DNA of 64,000 nucleotides from Tubulanus polymorphus (GCF_964204645.1 NC_134029.1:4163001-4227000); one strand, 5' to 3'; positions 1-14,500 are shown, numbered from the stretch's first letter. Made by a program: numbers and translations. The notes: generated by a model not told the origin, from the sequence alone.

Positions 1-1
1 T

Positions 2-110
2 CAGTGGAACCTCGTTATAACGACCTCGGATGTAACAATTCATCGGTTAATGTATTCATCTAAAACAATATTATAATTTCGGATAACGAAATATTGGTTA
101 TTTCGAACCT
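2..110. mobile_element. pogo/Tigger-like MITE end
   Basis: The window opens with CAGTGGAACCTCGTTATAAC, the same terminal sequence as the short elements near 26.6, 36.0 and 59.4 kb. The following bases contain further 'ggataacga'-type internal repeats. The left TA target is outside the window and the right end could not be placed with certainty, so the right boundary is approximate. Terminal inverted repeats of the CAGTG..AACCTCGTTATAACGA type flanked by TA are typical of non-autonomous pogo/Tigger elements. Confidence 0.5.
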
Positions 111-257
111 ATTTCCAGGACCTTACCCTGACGTTCGTATGAGGAGGAATTTCCCGATTACGTAGTTTCCTATGAATGCCTCAACTCATGGTTCATTAGG
201 TTTTTTTAAAAATTCGAAACACCGGTGCGGGTTAAGTGTAGAAAAGAAATAGATTAC

Positions 258-446
258 CTGCGTCAACTTAAGTGCGACAAGTTTATAGCCTCTGTTTTCA
301 AATCGTTTTATAATTTCACCGACTAAGCCACGCTTTACCGAGTCAGGCTTCATCAGGATAAGGGTACGTTCAATAGAGGGATTCGATTTAGGATCAAACG
401 ATACATTATCAATATTTATGCAACATTCATTCGATAACTGCTCCAT
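258..446 (-). CDS. Nucleoside diphosphate kinase paralogue, first coding exon (partial)
   Basis: This is a second group I NDPK (transfers the gamma phosphate from NTPs to NDPs), of which only the first coding exon is in the window. It reads from ATG at 446 to a splice donor (CAG|GTAATC) at 258, giving 63 codons. The last part, about residues 27-63, contains the family motif [18 protein letters not shown] and closely matches the first exon of the complete NDPK gene about 0.9 kb upstream in transcription. Both exons end at the same phase-0 position, so they share a gene structure. It differs by a roughly 22-residue N-terminal extension before [10 protein letters not shown] and by Ser replacing Gly in KPDGV. 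The extension has no clear signal. An upstream non-coding exon or a different start is possible. The catalytic histidine exon lies off the left edge, so activity cannot be judged. Confidence 0.75.
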
Positions 447-509
447 ATCAAAAATCCAGACAAGTTCAGTTTGGGTTCGTTTCAACGATTGCTGGCGCAG
501 CTCAGTCAA

Positions 510-1224
510 TAATATGATTACGAATCAACCATCTGTGTAACTTATTACTTCGTATAGATGAAAATATGCAACATGTGTTAAAAAATCAATGTCTAATTTC
601 TGTCAACCTCACTACATGAAGCCTATGACGTCCGCTTGTCTCAGCTTCATAGACTTTTCCATAGTTACCAGGGTAATACTATTGTATCTGTGCTGATCGA
701 GAGGAACTATAGATAATCATCAACGGATGAATAAATCGATATTCATAGGGCTGTTAATTATATAATATAACATATTATCTGAAACGGGAGACTCAATCAA
801 TACATCCAATTTCCTGCGAGTAATCATGGCATGTATAGGCCTATATACTGCATACCTGGTAGTCCTAGATATTTTCCTTCCAAAGATCTACAACGTATAC
901 CAATCATAGCATTTGGGAGACTATGTTTCACTCGAATCCAGAGCCCATTGATGATATTGAATTCTACTCGAAATTCTTTGCTTTATTGATTCAGTCCCTT
1001 TTTTTCCAGATAGTGAATATCGAACAAGGCCCACTTTCACAAGAGTTAGTTACTTTTCAAAGGACCACAATTAAGACATTTAATCATTTCAACTTGGTTC
1101 ATGAACCTGCACCCAGACGACCAGAAATCCTACTGCCAACAGCTTTTAAAATCCTGAATCAAACCATGGACTCTTAAACGAACAGAGAATATGATAACCA
1201 TTCATAATTTGTTTTCAGATCCCA
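510..1224. other. Intergenic region between the tandem NDPK genes
   Basis: No supported gene. A short plus-strand reading frame near 923-1177 has no recognisable domain. The stretch should hold the 3' end of the upstream NDPK transcript and the promoter of the partial paralogue. Confidence 0.4.
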
Positions 1225-1230
1225 TTTATT
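1225..1230 (-). terminator. Candidate polyadenylation signal of NDPK
   Basis: AATAAA on the minus strand, about 105 bases beyond the NDPK stop codon. Another AATAAA overlaps the stop codon itself (GAATAAATGA) but would leave almost no 3' UTR. Confidence 0.4.
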
Positions 1231-1334
1231 ATTGATCAAAATTACTTAACAATTGAGCACATGATTTTTGCACATTCGAAGTAGGTGAACACATCTAAAT
1301 ATTTGTTGACCAAAATCTAAATTAATCTAATCAT

Positions 1335-2443
1335 TTATTCATATAGCCAACTGTGAAGGGCTGCGTCGTGTGAAACGAGTTCCTTGTCTGTGAACCAAAG
1401 GCCCATTTCAGTTTTAGCGGTCTCAACAGCATCACTACCGTGGATGACATTTCTGAAAAGATAACACGAAAATATAATGTTTTTCCCTCGTTCACCAAGT
1501 TCTGAGACCAGAAAACACATTACAGAAGAAGCCTCTTAATTCAGATCATTTCAGACCAATTAATCCTGATAAAACATTACATACATCATGCAAATGCATA
1601 ATGTATAAGCCGCCCATCACAGACAAAGGGTGCAAATAGTATCCAGATTAGATGATAATCCGGATTAAGCTGACAATCTGGAACCAGTTTGACTATACAT
1701 GTTATCAACCATCAAAAAATAATCTGCTTACCTTCCCATGTCGAGGGCTAAATCACCACGAATGGTTCCAGGGGCTGAGTCTTTAGGGTTTGTTGCTCCC
1801 ATCATCTTACGCGCAGATATCACTACGTCTACTCCTTCCCAAACCTGAATTCAAACCAAAAAGTTGTTTGCTTTAATAGAATACTGGCAATCTTTAAAAC
1901 ATTTAGTAGTCCTTTCAGAGACAATTTACTTTTTAGAATCCCAACAATAAATGTACTTACCATCGGTACAACTGGACCAGATAGCATGTATGCCAGCAAC
2001 CGTTTGAAGAAACTTTTTTCAACATGTTCTGCGTAATGCTTTCTAAGAAGATCTTCATTGGCCTAAATAATGAAATAGATACATAATGATAAAAATAACG
2101 GACATGTCACATGTATTTATGTAATTGAAACTTTTTTTAAGAAAAGACAAACTTGGACTTCTTAACATATTCAAAAAGACAAAATTCATTCGAATATTTC
2201 AATTTAAAATCCACAAGATTGAATCGCTAAAAATGATGATTTTTCAACAACTACACCAAATAAATTGTTCTAATTTCAAAAAGCATTCGTTCGGGGCCGG
2301 GGGATCCTTGACCTTACCTTCATGAATTTCATTGCGACGAGTTTGTAGCCTTTCTTCTCGAATCTGGTGATGATTTCACCGACGAGTCCACGCTGGACAC
2401 CGTCTGGTTTCACCATGATGAATGTGCGTTCTTCGTTCGACAT
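1335..2443 (-). CDS. NME (group I NDPK): Nucleoside diphosphate kinase, complete
   Basis: Cytosolic nucleoside diphosphate kinase, which exchanges gamma phosphates between nucleoside tri- and diphosphates through a phosphohistidine. Exons, in coding order: 2443-2318, 2062-1961, 1844-1732, 1452-1335. Together they give 459 nt and 152 aa, the usual length of group I NDPK. All joins keep frame and use GT-AG sites. Motifs in order: [19 protein letters not shown] at the N terminus; the Kpn-loop-like segment [33 protein letters not shown]; and [17 protein letters not shown] with the catalytic His in VIHGSD. It ends in SWLYE, close to the vertebrate WIYE end. The start was chosen because the next in-frame upstream ATG would add a hydrophobic stretch not usual in this family. 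A diverged tandem copy follows downstream on the same strand. Confidence 0.93.
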
Positions 2444-3110
2444 GTTACTGGAAAATGCTGCAAATATTGAGAGCAATGTGGCTACCATGCAGAGCTTTTA
2501 TACTCGTGGAGAAAAAGGAAGAGAAGGCCGGGTGGTGGGGATTCGATCACATGCACCACTGCCCCAATCAAATTCAATTTAATTGACACATCTTTTACAA
2601 TCACCGAATAGAATCTAAATGGGACTAAATAAATTATTCCAAAGAATCTGGAAAATATCAAAACACAATTGAAAAATAGATAAAATTAAAAACAAAGAGT
2701 TTCTTTGTCCCAGTCGTAAATAAAATTTGGGGATTCGAACCCTCCTCGTAAATCTGAAGCCACCACGTGGAAGCTTCCACCCACTGATATGAGGGCAGTG
2801 CAAGACCAAACAATTCGTGCTTCTAAAAAACAATTCGAAAATTATATATAGAAAAAATATTTTCCGAAGATTCGAGATAAAGAAAGACAAATTGGTCAAT
2901 ATAGCTTGGGATTTTTACGTCACCACGCTAGCCTTGGTTAATTGTCTGTCAATCAAAGTAGTGTAATCAATTATTGCCAGGTGGCGCTGGCGTATATGTC
3001 ATTGTAAACCTTATTGGACGTTGAGCGCACATTCGACGAGGCGGTAACCTTTTGTTAGGATAATATTTTCAATATAAAAGATGGCGGTATAGATCTCTCC
3101 AAATTCGACG
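2444..3110. promoter_or_regulatory. Divergent promoter region between NDPK and brat
   Basis: NDPK starts leftward at 2443 and the first brat exon rightward at 3111, so both transcripts should start within this 0.67 kb. No TATA box could be placed with confidence. A 'ggattcgaaccc' B-box-like sequence at about 2738-2750 is not part of a complete tRNA. A CpG-rich patch containing GCGGCCGCC lies just downstream, about 3270-3320, inside the first brat intron. Confidence 0.4.
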
Positions 3111-6100
3111 ATGTCTTCCCTAGTTGAAACTCCGAATTTCGCTTTTATCAGTAAGTAATACACCTAAATAATTCGACAAATTTGTTAATCGTATTCTTGT
3201 GATTCTTGATTTGCCGATGTTTTCCGGCGATAATTCTCTGATTTACTGTGAGAAGTGATTTTCTGAACAAAGACCGGCGGCGTTTTTAAACTGCACGCAC
3301 GCCGCGCGGCCGCCATCACTTCTCGGCATACTCAGACTACAGCGAATAGCCCTACCTACAGCCGGCTTGCTGTTTTCTCCTAGACTAAATGACAGATATT
3401 TTGACAACTCTGGCAGCGAGTTTTTGAAATGATATTTTTGATGATGTGTTGTTGATTGAGAAAAATGGTGGCAAATATGCTATATTTCATGTCATTTCGG
3501 TAAAATGCGTCATCTCGGTAATAAGGAGGACCGCATGTATTGCCACTGGATTGAATGTGATAACAAATTATATCTGCTTGCTGAACCATCATCTTTTTAA
3601 CAGCAAATTCATATCCAGGCAGGGTTAATTCTAATGCGGTTTTAGGTTCGGTAGGTCCTCTGTGGATCCGCCTGCAATTTTATTTAAGCTTCCCCTTTTT
3701 CAATAAGTACGTGCATTGCTCCAGGGGCTAAAGGGTTTCGTTCTTTTTGTTTCGTGTGACATTGTTAACAAAACAGTAATTAGTTTTATATTTGTATTAC
3801 ATTGAGTGTATTTGCAAATAAAAACACAAGCAGTTGACTGGAATACTTGTATTAACCGACTTGTTTGCTTGGAGGTGACTGGGTATTTAGTAGTAAACAA
3901 AGCCGCACCTGTCTAGGTTGTCATATATATTTGCATTGTTGTTTGCTTGGTGTAACTAAAATGTAAATACTTTCAATTGTTTCAAGCTTTATAATTACCA
4001 TCCTGGTCTAGGAGAAAAAATTGATTAAAAGATTTCAGGGTTTAATGACCGCCGTCCTAGAGATGAATGAGCCTTTTTGATTTTAAGATTTCAGTTTTAG
4101 TGATCATAATTCTGGATAGAAAAAAAGGATTTTTAAATTTTGGGTTATGTGATACAGATTAATAGCAGTAAACCTTTACGTAACGCATTATTATCTATCT
4201 GCTAAGAAGCACTTATAGTGCTTAACATTAAAAGCCTCCGGGGGGGGGGGAACGTGGGGGTTTTAGAAGTGCTTCCTGGATGTCCCCAAAGTTGTTGTGA
4301 AAACTGGTTGCTCAGTGTGGGGCTATTTGTGCAGATTTTTAAGGTTGTATCAGAGAAATGAGTATTTTAGATCGTTGTCTATTTCTTGAAATTCGGCTTA
4401 GTGATATCACCGGCCTCGAAAATGATTCACAATCCACAAGCCTTTTGTGTTGTATAGCGTTGTAAACACATTTCACCTCCCTGGAACAGGGTCGAAGTGG
4501 CTCATAAGTGATCAGGAAAGTCATGGTTTACTCATCCGTAACACCAAAACACTAACGCTTTTCAAGGAACATACATTGACTAGCTGATATTCTAATAATG
4601 AAATTAACGTTACTTTGGGGTTAGTTACCACTCGGTTATTTATTTACTTTCAATAGGATTATTGTTAATTGTTAGATTTCATTCCGAAACTCTCTGATGT
4701 TCTCAAGCCTTATTTTAAAGCATTTCGACATTAGTTCTTCTATTGCGTAGTGAAAATTCAGCACATGCTGACATAAGCACACACGTGGTATTGGTTTTGT
4801 GTGTCTGCGTGTTGAGTGCGGATGTTGTCGTCCTATTGATTCGTTATCTACCTTTTCAGCTGCGGGAACGTTTACCTAGATGTCATCGTTTGTTGGGAAA
4901 CGTGCTTTCTGAAAAACGGGGACTTCGCTTAAACATTTCTAAGTAAAAAATAACCGGTCCAGATCTGTAGACAAAGGTGATGAGGGGGTCATAAATTTCC
5001 TCCAGGTCGTGTTCTTGAAGAATGACAAGTAGTGTCCCTAAATTCAATTTTGCAGCTAGGATTATGTAAAGAAAGCCTTTATAACAATTTTGGGCCAGAG
5101 CATGATCTAGTTGGCCGTTGTGTTTGACAAGGGTCAATACCTCGATTTCTAAATAAAAGATCTCTAGCGCTCGTTTGGGCCAGACATCGATGACTGACGG
5201 AGATGTTTTTTTTTTCATCGCTGCACATGCCGTGAGTCATCAGCTAGTGCTAGCAATTACAGTATGACAGATGCTGCATGGTTTGTCTGCAGCCCTCTGA
5301 ACTCAAAAATATCTGTAGCGCAGTTGTGTAGTTACTACTCGGAATATTGAACTTCCATGGTCGGGACTTTGAGTTTTGCCTTGAAGGATGTCGATTTAAC
5401 TTGTACAGGTCCATAAGAGATTTTTTTTGGCAATGAACATCAACTCCAGGTCAGTACTGATTCTGTTGATCTCATCATCTCCGCACTTTGATTCTTATGC
5501 AGGGAAAATTTAAGATTTAAAAAATATTTTGCGTAGTTTATATTTTTTGTACTAGTAAGTCGATACGAGTTTCTATTCAAGCGCCAAAAGTCTTAAAAGT
5601 GTTAACTTTCCTCTGCGTTTCCTTGTTGGGAAGAAAACTTTTAAGTGCTTCTTGCTATATTTCAACCGAATGTCTGCACGCACGGAGAGGTTTCCTATTT
5701 TCATTTCGGGCCGTACGGTTTAGATTCTGAAGGTCCGACCCGATCTACGGTTCAATGATTTCAATATGTTTGCTTCGAGAGTTAGATGTAAACAACAGAT
5801 CAAAGTGCTGTTAACCCGATCTTAAAAGTACCTTCTGTGAGTAATCATTTTTCCACAGACTGTTGACGTCGTCGCTGTAGTGCCGCACTGTAACTCGTCC
5901 TCTGCTCTGTTTTCATTGTCAGCAGTTGACAGAAAGTTCATCCGAACACTGTGTTTTCCTGAGACGACAATGAAACCCGTTTCGTACAATGATCACGGTT
6001 GAGTGCTCTCGGGTGAAGTGAGGTTGACATTTAAGTGCACACCAGGCCTGTCTTTCCTGAGAAGTGAGGTTTTGGCTCATCGACTGATAAAGGATGTATT

Positions 6101-9100
6101 TGATTAAAGTCTCTATTTGCCAACAAATGCATCTTGTTTTTTTACAGGCACATGATGGCAGTTCGCATAAGTGTGTCTGTCCTTGAAAAGTTTTTTAATT
6201 TCATGTAATGTTATTAGGCCTATATTGATTAGGTTTTCAGGGTTGCGCTTAAGCGACATGATTTTTGACCTGACAGACCATCTGTCTATATTGCGATTGT
6301 TTATGTAATGCTTGCTATGTCAAGGGTATATACATTAGCAAGTCTTAATAAAAATCAGGCCAAGGGCACATGTTGGGCACGTGTTAGGGGGTTTAATGGG
6401 GATAACAGTCACTGTTCTGAAAGGGGTAACTCATGACAGATGATTTAGACCTAGCCTAGTTCGTCAGCTCTGGTCACAGAGCTCAAAAATTTTCCACGAT
6501 CAAATTTGAACTGATAATTCAATAGGTATTACTCAGTGAATGCTGTGATGTGTTGTGGATTCATTTATTTGTTCTCTCCGTTCAAGAAGCTGAATCATGC
6601 ATTATTACTGCAGTTAAAAATCACCTTGGCTCCTCGCCAGACGGTGTCTAGATTTTCAGGTGCTCTCATAATTCGTTTTTTCGTCATAGTTTGTTACGTG
6701 GTCATGCCATTGATGATTAACAATTCACCGCGATTTCGAGTGAGTTTTGGAACGGAATCCGTAAACAAAGAAATATGACTGATCTTTTTGTTTTAAATGG
6801 GGATTTTGTTATCCATTGTTCTGCAGACTTGATAGTTTCCACATAGTGAACTACAGATTACAATTTTCTGTGCTATGCTGTGTAATCATTGACAGACAAA
6901 GGACCCGCACGCTCCTGAGGCACAAAGGAAATTCGTCAGTGATTAACATCGCCAGCCATCATCGGTCGTCCTCAGATTTCTATCTGTGCATGAATAATTC
7001 ACAGGTTTTTTCAGTTGGCTCATTTTTGCGAGCGGCTTGTCTGGATCTGGATGCAAATCTCTCCTCTCTTCGGAGACTGTGAGTCATCCTGCCCCTTGCT
7101 CTCCATCTCTCTCCGAGCTGTCTCCATTGCAGCAGCAGCAGCAGCAGCTCACGATGTAAACAACTTTCTGGATGTCTGCCAAGTCTTTCTCTGGTTGCAG
7201 CCGTGTGTACGAGTGAGTCACTCAGTGAGTCTTCCTCTGTTTGCTCTACTTTTTTGTCATCGAGCAGGTGAAAAACACACAGCATGTTCCTGGAGAGTTC
7301 GCCGTAGTCACACTCGGGTTTCTTGATAAAACCTTGGTCTCCTAAATTTCTGAACACTGCGGGTGTTTACAGGAAGTTGAAGTGAAAAGCTTACCATTCT
7401 TTCCCGTCATGATTTAGCCTTATTCTCACAACAGGTTCGATAGCCTTATTCTCAGCATCAAGGGGGCGACGAACAGAAAACTGGCTGAAACCTCTGGATT
7501 TTGACGAACCCTTGAGTATACATGGCATATTGGTCAACTGCTAGTTTGCGAGTTGAAAAGATTTGTTTGGTGTTGGAAAGAAAAGCTTATCATTCCTTCT
7601 CCATAATGATTTCTCTCCATCCATGGCGTTGACAAAAGGAAAACGCCTGAAGAGGCTCTAAAATGCTAGAGTGCTTGTAACATATATGTCAATTGCTATC
7701 ATATATGATGGTCTTTACTAATGGATGAAGGTGTGGTTTAATGAAGAAGCCTGCCTGCGGATTCAATGTGTTATATAATTAAACCTCTTAGATTCCCTAT
7801 AAAGTTGTTAATTATCACTATGTATCAGTAAACCGTTCGTTTCATCAAATTCGCACTAGTATATCGCGATGTACTGATGTATCTGTTGTTGGAACTAGAT
7901 GTCTTCATGCATGATGTGAGTTTGTAATTTGACTAGAAGCTGTTCGGCGTTCAAATATAGAATATCAACATCAGCCTTTTTAGAATCACATTCAAAACTG
8001 AATTCTACTGAAAATATTGTTGTTAATATTGAGATTTCAATTGTTATTATGCAGACTATGTATGAACCCTTCACAAGGTTCATAATTTTCACTGGTGGGG
8101 AAGCTTTTATTCACACTTTGTTTTGCTTGCGTTTCAGGGTGTTTGTATGAGTCCTATGTGAACTACTATATATAGTGCATAGACTTTGAAACAATCAGTT
8201 GCTTGTTTTCTCAGTAAAGGCAGCGTCTGGTTATCAATAAATTACCTTTGAAATATTCATTATGGAATATCCGGTAAATGAACCCTGTGATAATAATTAT
8301 TATAATAATAACAATAACATTCATGTGACGAAAATCTGTGGAAAGTTGAACCTATAATTAATAATAGTTCGCCTTGTTTCAGACTGATGCGTTGTATTAT
8401 GGTGTGTTCCAATTAGTCGACTTATATTAAAAGCTAACATTGATTCATGTACAGTTTGAATGTATACATGTATCTGATGATTTTTGGTCCGTTTAAGTTT
8501 TCATTCATTCTCGAATTTGACTCAGATGATCTTAATCCCAGTGGTATTGCAAACCTGTAGGAAATTATGAAAACGCAGAAAAACCTTGAAACCGTAAGAT
8601 CTTTGTTAGTTGAACTGTCAGATTACTGTTTGATTTAACCAGTCTGAACTTGATAATTGATTTAATTGTCAGAGCTATGAACCTGGTTTGTTATATGTAC
8701 ATTGATATAACACAGGCAGCCACTTATGTTTGTTTTCATTTTTTCATAGCCCTGGAATCAATTTTGTGAACTCGCGTTGAACCTGTTATGATATGTGCGA
8801 TCCACTTCATGTTTATCTAAGGGCTTCTTTCCCCGAGTCCTGTATTGCCTTGACCTTTCTTTTTTTGCTGCCACATGTAGATCAGTGCCTCTGGTTTGAT
8901 ATTGATATTATATTATCTAAAAGTCTTTAAGAAATCGAACAAACTCTTTTTAATGCCCATTTGTATGAGCTGCAGATAAACCGGGCTATTAGCACTGACT
9001 GATAAAAATGAGGATCCAAATCAATAACTGACAGAGAAAATAAGGATATATTCCAGTTTCAACTGTTGGAGCTCAACGCCGCTCAGTGGGTTCGAAGATA

Positions 9101-11437
9101 CTGCCATGTCTGATATCAATGCACACACCTCTTATTTTTTATCGTGGTTTAGGCCTATGAGTTTTGCTAATGAATTTTGAATCGATAAACATTTTTGTAA
9201 TGTAGCCTAACTGTACTTTATGTTCAATCTCTGGGTAGATCGATGGCACTTTTGAACTGCGCAGGTGATTGAATCTGTTGAGTTGATAAAACGATTCCCT
9301 GACTTCTTGTTTGATGTCACATCATAGTAACAGCTTTGATAGATATGTCAACAATGTCACTGATGATTTATTAAGCAAGTTTGAATGAGTTTGAATTTTG
9401 TGATGCTTTGGTAACACCTGTAGTAATAATTATTTGTTCTAAACAGATCAATTCATTCTGGATAAATGTATAATTCTTGTGAATATTATTCAGTTTCAAT
9501 GGGTTCTGATGAATAGACTAATTTTATGTCGGAAAATTTTTAGCATTTATCATAGGATAATGATATCTGTGCATAGCGGAAGTTAAAGAGCTATAGCGGA
9601 AGTTAAAGAGCTATAGACAAAAATTCGAATAAAAATATCCAATTTAATAATTAAAAAAAAACACCTAGAGTGGTTTTTGTAGTGGATTTCTAAACTAAGC
9701 CATTGGATTGGAAATTTTTTTTTTTCGCCTGTATAAAAATTCCACTAATTGCCTGAGTGAGGGTTTATTTTTAGGTTGTTGGGTCTCGTGTGTAATGTGC
9801 AGGTATAAATAGAGCACAATTTTTAACGAAAGTCATTAACGTTGGCGCGACTCGACGACAGTCTGTCAGTCGGGATTGGAAGTAAGCCGAGCCATTAATA
9901 TTTGAAATTGCATATTTGATATTATTGTATTCATAATCAATTGGTTGAACGTCAGTCCGTCTGTCTGGTTGGGGAATTAATCGATGAATAACTTTTGAAG
10001 TTTTGACCAGTTGGTTAACGGGACGGCGTTTGAGTTTCAGTCCGTCTGCTGCAGAGTAACTAAACATATATCTCTTATTGATTTTCTATTGAATGTGCTG
10101 CCACCTCGCCAGCCATCTAAAACTAGTAATACTCGAGTGAACAGCAGTGGCGCTGCCAGACGTGGCTTTCAGTAAACTGCTGACACATACGAGACTATAA
10201 TAGCTAGATGATTACGCATAGTCTGACTAACTGTTGCTTATATATACGCGCACTAGAACTGCGTGGATGACATTCTTTATTATCAACGTGATCATGGACA
10301 CTACTAGTATATACGGCTGTTATTGTTAACTATTTTATTTTGTTTTGAATAAGTTATTATTTATTAAGTTATATATATAGAAAGAGATATATATCTATAT
10401 ACACGGACAGAACTGTTATTTATTGGTGAACGATATTTTCTCGAGTTAGTGAAAGATTCTACCTCCCGGTCTCAGCGGTTATATCATTCCTTCTGACTGT
10501 TGTCGTGGTAAAGAAATGAAACTTGATCTTGGACTTCTACCGGTTGGCATTTATGAAGGTACGTTGTTCAGTAACTTAATATGTAAAAGTCAGCGATGGT
10601 CACTTACTATCGTATACATGTTAATAGCTAAGGACACGCCGTTATTTTGCTTCTCATCTCGGAAGTTGTCATGGATACATGTAATGTCGGGTCTAGGTGA
10701 TATGTCGGCCTGTGAATAATTGAGAAGTTTAACTAATAATAACCTTAATAATGATCATAGTTCATTCGATTGTTATAGGCCTAGGTCCTATTCTTAATAT
10801 TGTAGTACTAGATAGGGATCTGCAGTTTAGATTCAAGTCTTTTGAGTAAGAAAGTTATTCAATTTCCGATGATTCAAATCTCTCCGCGATTCAATCAAAT
10901 ACTACTCATACTCGGACCTGTGAAACTGGGGTTTGTTTATGACTCTATATAAGAGCTGAATTCATTTCGTTTCAAGTGTTTAAATCTCGTAGCATAGTGT
11001 GGTCCTGAGTTTTTTTAGGCAGGCAATTTGTATTCACACAAATTAGCGAATGTTTTTACGGATAAAACGGATGATGATATAATCAGGCTTTGGAATAGTA
11101 GAACCACATCAATGAGGAATTTCATCCGCGCGTTAAAACTGCCAGCGCCCTTTTTTCCATCGTTCGTAGCTTATTGGCGGTAATGGAAAATGGTTTATGA
11201 TAATCGTTTAATTCAGGCTTATGAAATGTGTGCGGGCGTTGTGTCGTATGATTTGAAATTTTAATTCACGATGTCGCAATCTGTGACGCCCGCCCGTTAT
11301 ACGTGTACTGGCACACGGAGACCCTCGGTGATCCCTGTTCAGATCTTTGTTCATAGTGCGGAATTGATGACTCAGGGATTTTAATAATACTTTTATGACA
11401 TGGAAATAACAGCCACCTGTGACTTATAGTATATTCG

Positions 11438-11500
<63 letters not shown>

Positions 11501-14500
11501 TGGGTGGAAGTGGGATGTATTTCCTCTGAAATCAGCTGGAGTATCGAGAACTCTTTCGCTATTAGATGAATTATTCTCATTATGCCAATAACTCGCTATT
11601 GAGTTGTTTCTCTCGTATTATAGCGGATATTATTGTGATCTAGTTTACCCTGATTTCTGGCCTTCTATTCTAGCCTACCAGGATGTAAAGCATTATCTTT
11701 CTATTAACCCCGGTGCAGGGCTCGAATATTATACGTACGCGGTGCTTGTTATTATTGCCGGGACATTTTTTTCTTAGAATTATTTTCAACAGTGGTGAAA
11801 GTTGGATATGTATTTCGCTTGGTGCGTTCCTGGAAACGGCCTTTAAGCCGGTGTTAATTTTCAGTATCCGCGTGCGTGTGCGCGCGTTTATCTGATCACC
11901 CAGATGAAAAATGTCTCGGGTGGCCACGTACCTGGAAATCAGGGAAAAATTATGAAATTTTCTTTTAAAAAAGGTTGAAAATAGTCAGGGAATTTTGCTG
12001 AGATAGTTAGATAGGCTAGATCGTACGTTAGATCAAATAGTTTCTGTCTATGTAACATTTTTCACTGTTTATTGATTGGTATCTTAGCAGATTAACTGAG
12101 GGATATCAACATGTATGTCAGGGAAACGTCATGGCAAAGCAAGTCAAACCGATGTGGCCATATTAAAACTTCAAAATGCAGCCTCGGGATTCAATAGTGT
12201 GCGCTCCTTATTCTGAGTTCAGAAGATCCTTGCGGATATAGAGGAATGGTAATCAGAAAATACAATTACCAGGTTCGATAGAAATACATGTCAATGGTGC
12301 AGCTATAAAAATAGAAGCCATTTAGTGATTGAATGTTTATAAAGAAAACCTCACCTAACTCCGACAAACTGGGATCGGTTTGAGGTAACCGCAGTCCGAG
12401 TTTCGGATAGGATGTTTAGAGAGAATGATTTCGAGTCAAAAGACTGGTTGACCATGTTTAGGTGTAATTTATTATATTATCGTTCTCTCTGTCCTTACAT
12501 AGTTTGTTTACGCGAACTAAAACGAGGTGAAAAGGCCACGAGGAGCATTTTGTTATTGATTCAATGATTCCGTCCGGCGTGTGCAAAAATCTGCGACGTC
12601 ATATTGCTCGCAATTTCTCTGATTCGCGTGTGTGCCCCCTGCATCCAAGGTTCTGTCAGCACAAAGAGAAGCAGCAGCAGCAGCACGTGGTGCGGTGAGG
12701 TCTCTTCAGCGTCAATATTTGTCACATTGTTCAGTTCGGGAATAGACCATGTGACAATCTCATTTGTAAAACAATGAACAGCGTGGTTATTGTCCGTCGA
12801 TGAACTCTCTAATGACGAGCTTCTCCTGAGTTATTGTTATATCCGGTGCCTTCTGTACATCTTTTAGTTTATCTTCCCGTAGTCCCTTCATAAACATCCT
12901 ACAATATAATAGTTTTGTCCCTTACCCAGCACACCTACTGGAATGAAACAGGGTTTCATTTTGAAATCAGTTAAGTTTGACGATAAGTGCAATTCAAGGT
13001 TGTTTTTTTTTCTAAAATTAAATCAAAAATCAATTATTGGAAATTTAAGTTGCAGTTTGTGTTAACAAATTTGCATCCAGCCTGAGCCAGCAAGCGACTG
13101 ATCAAGGGGTCTATTATTTAATCGTGTTATATAACCTAACTTAATGTAGTATCTTGCAAATTGAACAGCAGAATATGCATAAAGCATTCGAAAAAATGAA
13201 ATAATCTTCAGATTGTGGAAACTTGTTCATATTATACTCAATGATAAGCGGGGTTCGATTTATTTCAATTTCGTGCGATGACTTTTCGATGATTTCTCGG
13301 CATGGAGAATTTCTTGAAAATCCGCCCCTGGTCTTTGTCTGCTGCCACTGAGTTCGAACGAACGTCGTCGACGATGACACATGCAGCTACTTTTTATTTT
13401 CCGTCGATTGAAAATTTGATGATTCACGATGTGGCGAATTAATCATTATAGAAATTGGTTAGCGGCAGCAGCGGTGGCCGATCTCATCGAGTCACCTTAG
13501 CAACGGAAAGAAACCGCTTGATCGATAGTGACCAACGATGATGACTCTTGTAATCTTTTCTACCTTTGTGTTTGCGTTTGTGTGTCGGTTATTCGCTGCT
13601 CGGTGCGCCGGGATTCGAGTCTGACGGCATTAATCATCGTCGTCGTCGTCGTCGTCGCGGTGACAATGGACATCGTTTCAGCAGACGTTGTCTCAGCCGG
13701 GGACTGATTCACGCCCGCCAGTGTCTGATTCAGTTACACACACAGACACGCGTGCTCGCTACACCGGCAGTGCTGACCTCTTGTGGCAGACGTCGGTACA
13801 TAATAAAATCTGTATTCGATGAGAGTATTGTGATGAGTATAGATTAGCACTGTCTGGCTGTGAACATTTATCCTGGCTCGTGGAATGGGCGAGGTCTCCT
13901 ATTAACCTACACGTACATTGACAAACATTTTCGGATTGTTATTTTGATAGATATTTTAAATGGCTATTCGCTCGGCGCTGACATCGCTATTAAGGTATTA
14001 TGAACTATTGATATTTCTTAGAGAAGTTTTCTCCATCACGAGGCCCATGGTTTGGCTCTGTTAGGTATAATTTAGATCCTTTGTTTATCGATGTTATGAA
14101 AGGTGTTATGTAATAGGTATGATTAATGTTTATAGTGTTATTGCAATCTGGTGTTATTGTGGCACCACAGCTGGACAATGGAGTTTCTTGGAAGTCAACT
14201 GTGGCATTTGATTTCTGGGAATTCATCAGAGACTTAATCGATTTTCCTTTATCAATTGAACTGATTTGTCTTCAAGGTTGCTTCACCTTTTGAATGGGAA
14301 TTATTGATTGAGATTATTCCATTAAATTGATAAAGCATGTGATGTTTGTTGTCTGGTATTTTCGTGCCGCTATTTTTGGTTATCTGAGACAATGCACAAT
14401 GGGCTTTGTCTTTTTCGAAAAATAGATAAAAATCCGTAGTTTCGAATTTCTATTGTCTGACTAGTGAATGAAACCAGGGAGAATAGTAGCCAACAGGCAT

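Noticed and set aside
923-1177. An 84-codon plus-strand frame between the NDPK genes
   Set aside because: No domain or splice context; probably chance.
2738-2800. A tRNA-like B box (GGATTCGAACCC) on the minus strand
   Set aside because: No matching A box or acceptor stem was found.
6980-7357. Overlapping frames on both strands in the brat intron (125 and 103 codons)
   Set aside because: They sit on a CAG-rich stretch, mirror each other and look like no protein.
9771-10067. A 98-codon minus-strand frame before the second brat first exon
   Set aside because: No family match, and it lies in the likely promoter/leader region of the other strand.
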